7,692 nt of DNA from NCBI GenBank assembly GCA_008016945.1, contig SSGN01000045.1, positions 1 to 7,692 of the forward strand, written 5' to 3'. Numbering within the stretch: the stretch's first letter is position 1; every line of letters starts with the position of its first letter. A program made the position numbers and the translations under genes. Origin of the DNA: Flavobacteriales bacterium. GTDB lineage: Bacteria > Bacteroidota > Bacteroidia > Flavobacteriales > PHOS-HE28. This document shows, piece by piece, positions 5,945 through 7,692 of the stretch. The notes beneath the pieces are model-generated. The model was not told the origin of the DNA and did no database searches. It worked only from the letters and a program-made list of their open reading frames with translations.

Positions 5945-7333
5945 ATGCATTCAGAAGCAGCGATCCGAGAACCGCTCATCCTGGGTCACAAGACCTACCA
6001 TGATATCACACAGGATATCGTGGGGCCCATCGAGAACAAGGCACCCCGCGGGTGGTATGTGCTCATCACCATCGCCGGCCTGATCGCCCTGTACGGCGTT
6101 GGCTGCATCATGTACCTGCTCAGCAAGGGCATCGGTGTGTGGGGCATGAACAAGAGCGTGGACTGGGCCTGGGACATCACCAACTTCGTGTGGTGGGTGG
6201 GCATCGGCCACGCCGGCACCCTGATCAGCGCCGTGCTGCTGCTGTTCCGCCAGAAGTGGCGCATGGCCGTGAACCGCTCCGCCGAGGCGATGACCATCTT
6301 CGCCGTGATCATGGCGGCGCTCTTCCCGCTGCTGCACATGGGGCGCCTCTGGCTCGGCTACTGGGTGTTCCCCCTGCCCAACCAATTCGGTTCGCTCTGG
6401 GTCAACTTCAACTCGCCCCTGCTGTGGGATGTGTTCGCCATCAGCACCTACTTCAGCGTGTCCCTGGTGTTCTGGTACATCGGCCTGATCCCCGACTTCG
6501 CCACCATCCGCGACAAGGTGACCAAGCCTGGCATGAAGAAATTCTACGGCATCCTCAGCTTCGGTTGGAGCGGCAATGCCAAGGCCTGGACCCGTTTCGA
6601 GGAGGTTAGCCTGGTGCTCGCCGGTATCGCCACCCCGCTGGTGTTCTCGGTGCACTCGGTGGTGAGCTTCGACTTCGCCACCTCGGTGATCCCCGGCTGG
6701 CACACCACGATCTTCCCGCCCTACTTCGTGAGCGGCGCGGTGTTCAGCGGCTTCGCCATGGTGCAGACCCTGCTGCTCATCATGCGCAAAGTGATGAAGC
6801 TCGAGAGCTACATCACCGTGAAGCACGTGGAGTACATGAACATCGTGATCATCGTCACGGGCTCCATCGTGGGTGTGGCGTACATCACCGAGTTGTTCAT
6901 CAGCTGGTACAGCGGCGTGGAGTACGAGAGCTACGCCTTCATCAACCGCGCTACCGGCAAGTACTGGTGGGCATACTGGGCCATGATGACCTGCAACGTG
7001 ATCAGCCCTCAGGTGTTCTGGTTCCGCAACCTGCGCCGCAACTTCGCCTTCACGTTCTTCATGAGCATCATCGTGAACATCGGCATGTGGTTCGAGCGTT
7101 TCGTGATCATCGTGACCAGCCTGCACCGCGACTACCTGCCCAGCAGCTGGAACATGTTCCACCCCACCTGGATGGATGCGGGCGTGTTCATCGGCACCAT
7201 CGGTATCTTCTTCACCCTCTACCTGCTCTTCGCCCGGTACTTCCCGGTGCTGGCGCTGAACGAGGTGAAGTCCATCCTGAAAGTGAGCGGCGAGAGCTAC
7301 AAGAAGGAGGCCGCGCAACACCATCACCACTGA
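5945..7333 (+). CDS. actC: Alternative complex III subunit C: NrfD-like quinol-binding membrane protein
   Basis: The predicted protein has 462 residues and follows actB by 17 bases. After a ~36-residue polar N-terminus, ten membrane helices can be seen, at about 37-59, 81-101, 115-137, 159-182, 220-245, 256-280, 297-322, 340-360, 367-392 and 411-436, the pattern of NrfD/PsrC-family subunits in ACIII. These form two four-helix bundles plus two extra helices and oxidise menaquinol near the periplasmic face, passing electrons to the ActB iron-sulfur chain. Polar residues inside helices that could take part in quinol binding or proton movement include His89, His131 (FPLLHMGR), Asp162 (LLWDVFAISTYF), His237 and Asp243 (HSVVSFDFA); their roles here are inferred from position only. 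The C-terminus ends in a charged tail with four consecutive His (459-462). No heme motif is present, as expected. Confidence 0.95.
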   Translation: MHSEAAIREPLILGHKTYHDITQDIVGPIENKAPRGWYVLITIAGLIALYGVGCIMYLLSKGIGVWGMNKSVDWAWDITNFVWWVGIGHAGTLISAVLLLFRQKWRMAVNRSAEAMTIFAVIMAALFPLLHMGRLWLGYWVFPLPNQFGSLWVNFNSPLLWDVFAISTYFSVSLVFWYIGLIPDFATIRDKVTKPGMKKFYGILSFGWSGNAKAWTRFEEVSLVLAGIATPLVFSVHSVVSFDFATSVIPGWHTTIFPPYFVSGAVFSGFAMVQTLLLIMRKVMKLESYITVKHVEYMNIVIIVTGSIVGVAYITELFISWYSGVEYESYAFINRATGKYWWAYWAMMTCNVISPQVFWFRNLRRNFAFTFFMSIIVNIGMWFERFVIIVTSLHRDYLPSSWNMFHPTWMDAGVFIGTIGIFFTLYLLFARYFPVLALNEVKSILKVSGESYKKEAAQHHHH

Positions 7334-7338
7334 TCGAC

Positions 7339-7692
7339 ATGGCGAACAAGGTCATCTACGCCGTCTACGAGGACCCCGAGCAACTGAAGGAAGGGGCACG
7401 CAAGCTGGTGTCCAATGGCATCAAGGTGAAGGACACCTGGTCGCCCTTCCCGATCCACGGGATCGACCCGATCATCGGGGTGAAGCGCACCCGCCTGGCC
7501 ATCGTGGCCTTCATGTTCGGCATCACGGGCACCTGTCTGGCGCTGCTCGGCATCTGGTACATGAACATCTTCGACTGGCCGATGAACATCGGTGGCAAGC
7601 CGAGCTTCACGTTGTACCAGAACCTGCCGGCCTTCATCCCGGTTACCTTCGAGTTCACCGTGCTCTGCGCCGCGCATGGCATGTCCATCACC
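7339..7692 (+). CDS. actD: Alternative complex III subunit D, DUF3341 membrane protein (3'-truncated by window)
   Basis: The ATG at 7339, 5 bases after the actC stop, opens a frame that stays open for exactly 118 codons to the right edge. The protein begins MANKVIYAVYEDPEQLKEGA, with a short cytoplasmic-type alpha/beta segment including the characteristic WSPFPIHGIDPIIGVKRTRL (34-53). A first membrane helix follows at about 53-76 (AIVAFMFGITGTCLALLGIW), then a loop (NIFDWPMNIGGKPSF), and a second helix starts near 98 (AFIPVTFEFTVLCAAHG). Two helices in this arrangement and the PFPIHGID motif fit the DUF3341/ActD family, a small integral subunit that packs against ActC and ActF. Full-length members are about 170-200 residues, so roughly a third lies outside the window. 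No Shine-Dalgarno motif is visible, and translational coupling to actC is plausible. Confidence 0.9.
   Translation, partial: MANKVIYAVYEDPEQLKEGARKLVSNGIKVKDTWSPFPIHGIDPIIGVKRTRLAIVAFMFGITGTCLALLGIWYMNIFDWPMNIGGKPSFTLYQNLPAFIPVTFEFTVLCAAHGMSIT

Noticed and set aside
5951..7330. A 459-codon open frame on the minus strand covering nearly all of actC
   Set aside because: It is an antisense shadow of actC. The product is dominated by His, Asp, Glu, Ala and Val with no family resemblance, and it ends where the actC frame ends.
1..7692. Mobile elements, CRISPR arrays, tRNA or rRNA genes
   Set aside because: I saw no regularly spaced repeats, transposase or integrase-like frames, tRNA-like cloverleaf or rRNA sequence. 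Nearly all the window is accounted for by housekeeping and respiratory genes of uniform composition.

Overview
The window is a GC-rich stretch of bacterial chromosome, most likely from a member of the Bacteroidota (Flavobacteriales-like). This placement is inferred from three things: the 3' end of infB followed by an alternative complex III (ACIII) operon, the strongly Bacteroidota-like form of the ActB and ActC proteins, and candidate promoter elements of the TAnnTTTG type. The high GC content is unusual for that group and fits only some of its lineages; the sequence alone does not give a genus.

Layout. Bases 1-623 hold the last ~206 codons of infB (translation initiation factor IF-2), running off the left edge. 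A GNRA-capped hairpin at about 646-675 separates it from a small convergent gene on the minus strand (688-1125), which encodes a secreted SPOR-domain protein. A 203-bp divergent intergenic region (1126-1328) follows. It contains an AT-rich imperfect palindrome (1196-1229) and candidate -7 promoter elements for both directions. From 1329 to the right edge runs a tightly packed plus-strand operon: actA (six-heme cytochrome c), actB (molybdopterin-oxidoreductase-like and iron-sulfur fusion), actC (NrfD-like quinol-binding membrane subunit) and the first 118 codons of actD (DUF3341). Intergenic gaps in the operon are 18, 17 and 5 bases.

How the genes work together. ACIII oxidises membrane quinol and passes electrons to periplasmic cytochrome c or directly to an oxygen reductase, replacing the bc1 complex. 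ActC holds the quinol site, ActB carries the iron-sulfur clusters, ActA carries c-type hemes, and ActD is a small membrane subunit. The remaining subunits (ActE, ActF) and often the cytochrome oxidase genes normally follow, beyond this window.

I do not see an undescribed system here: this is a recognisable respiratory operon. The points most worth a second look are the AT-rich palindrome in the divergent control region, a dockerin/EF-hand-like calcium loop in the linker between the two halves of ActB, and the mono-heme plus penta-heme architecture of ActA.
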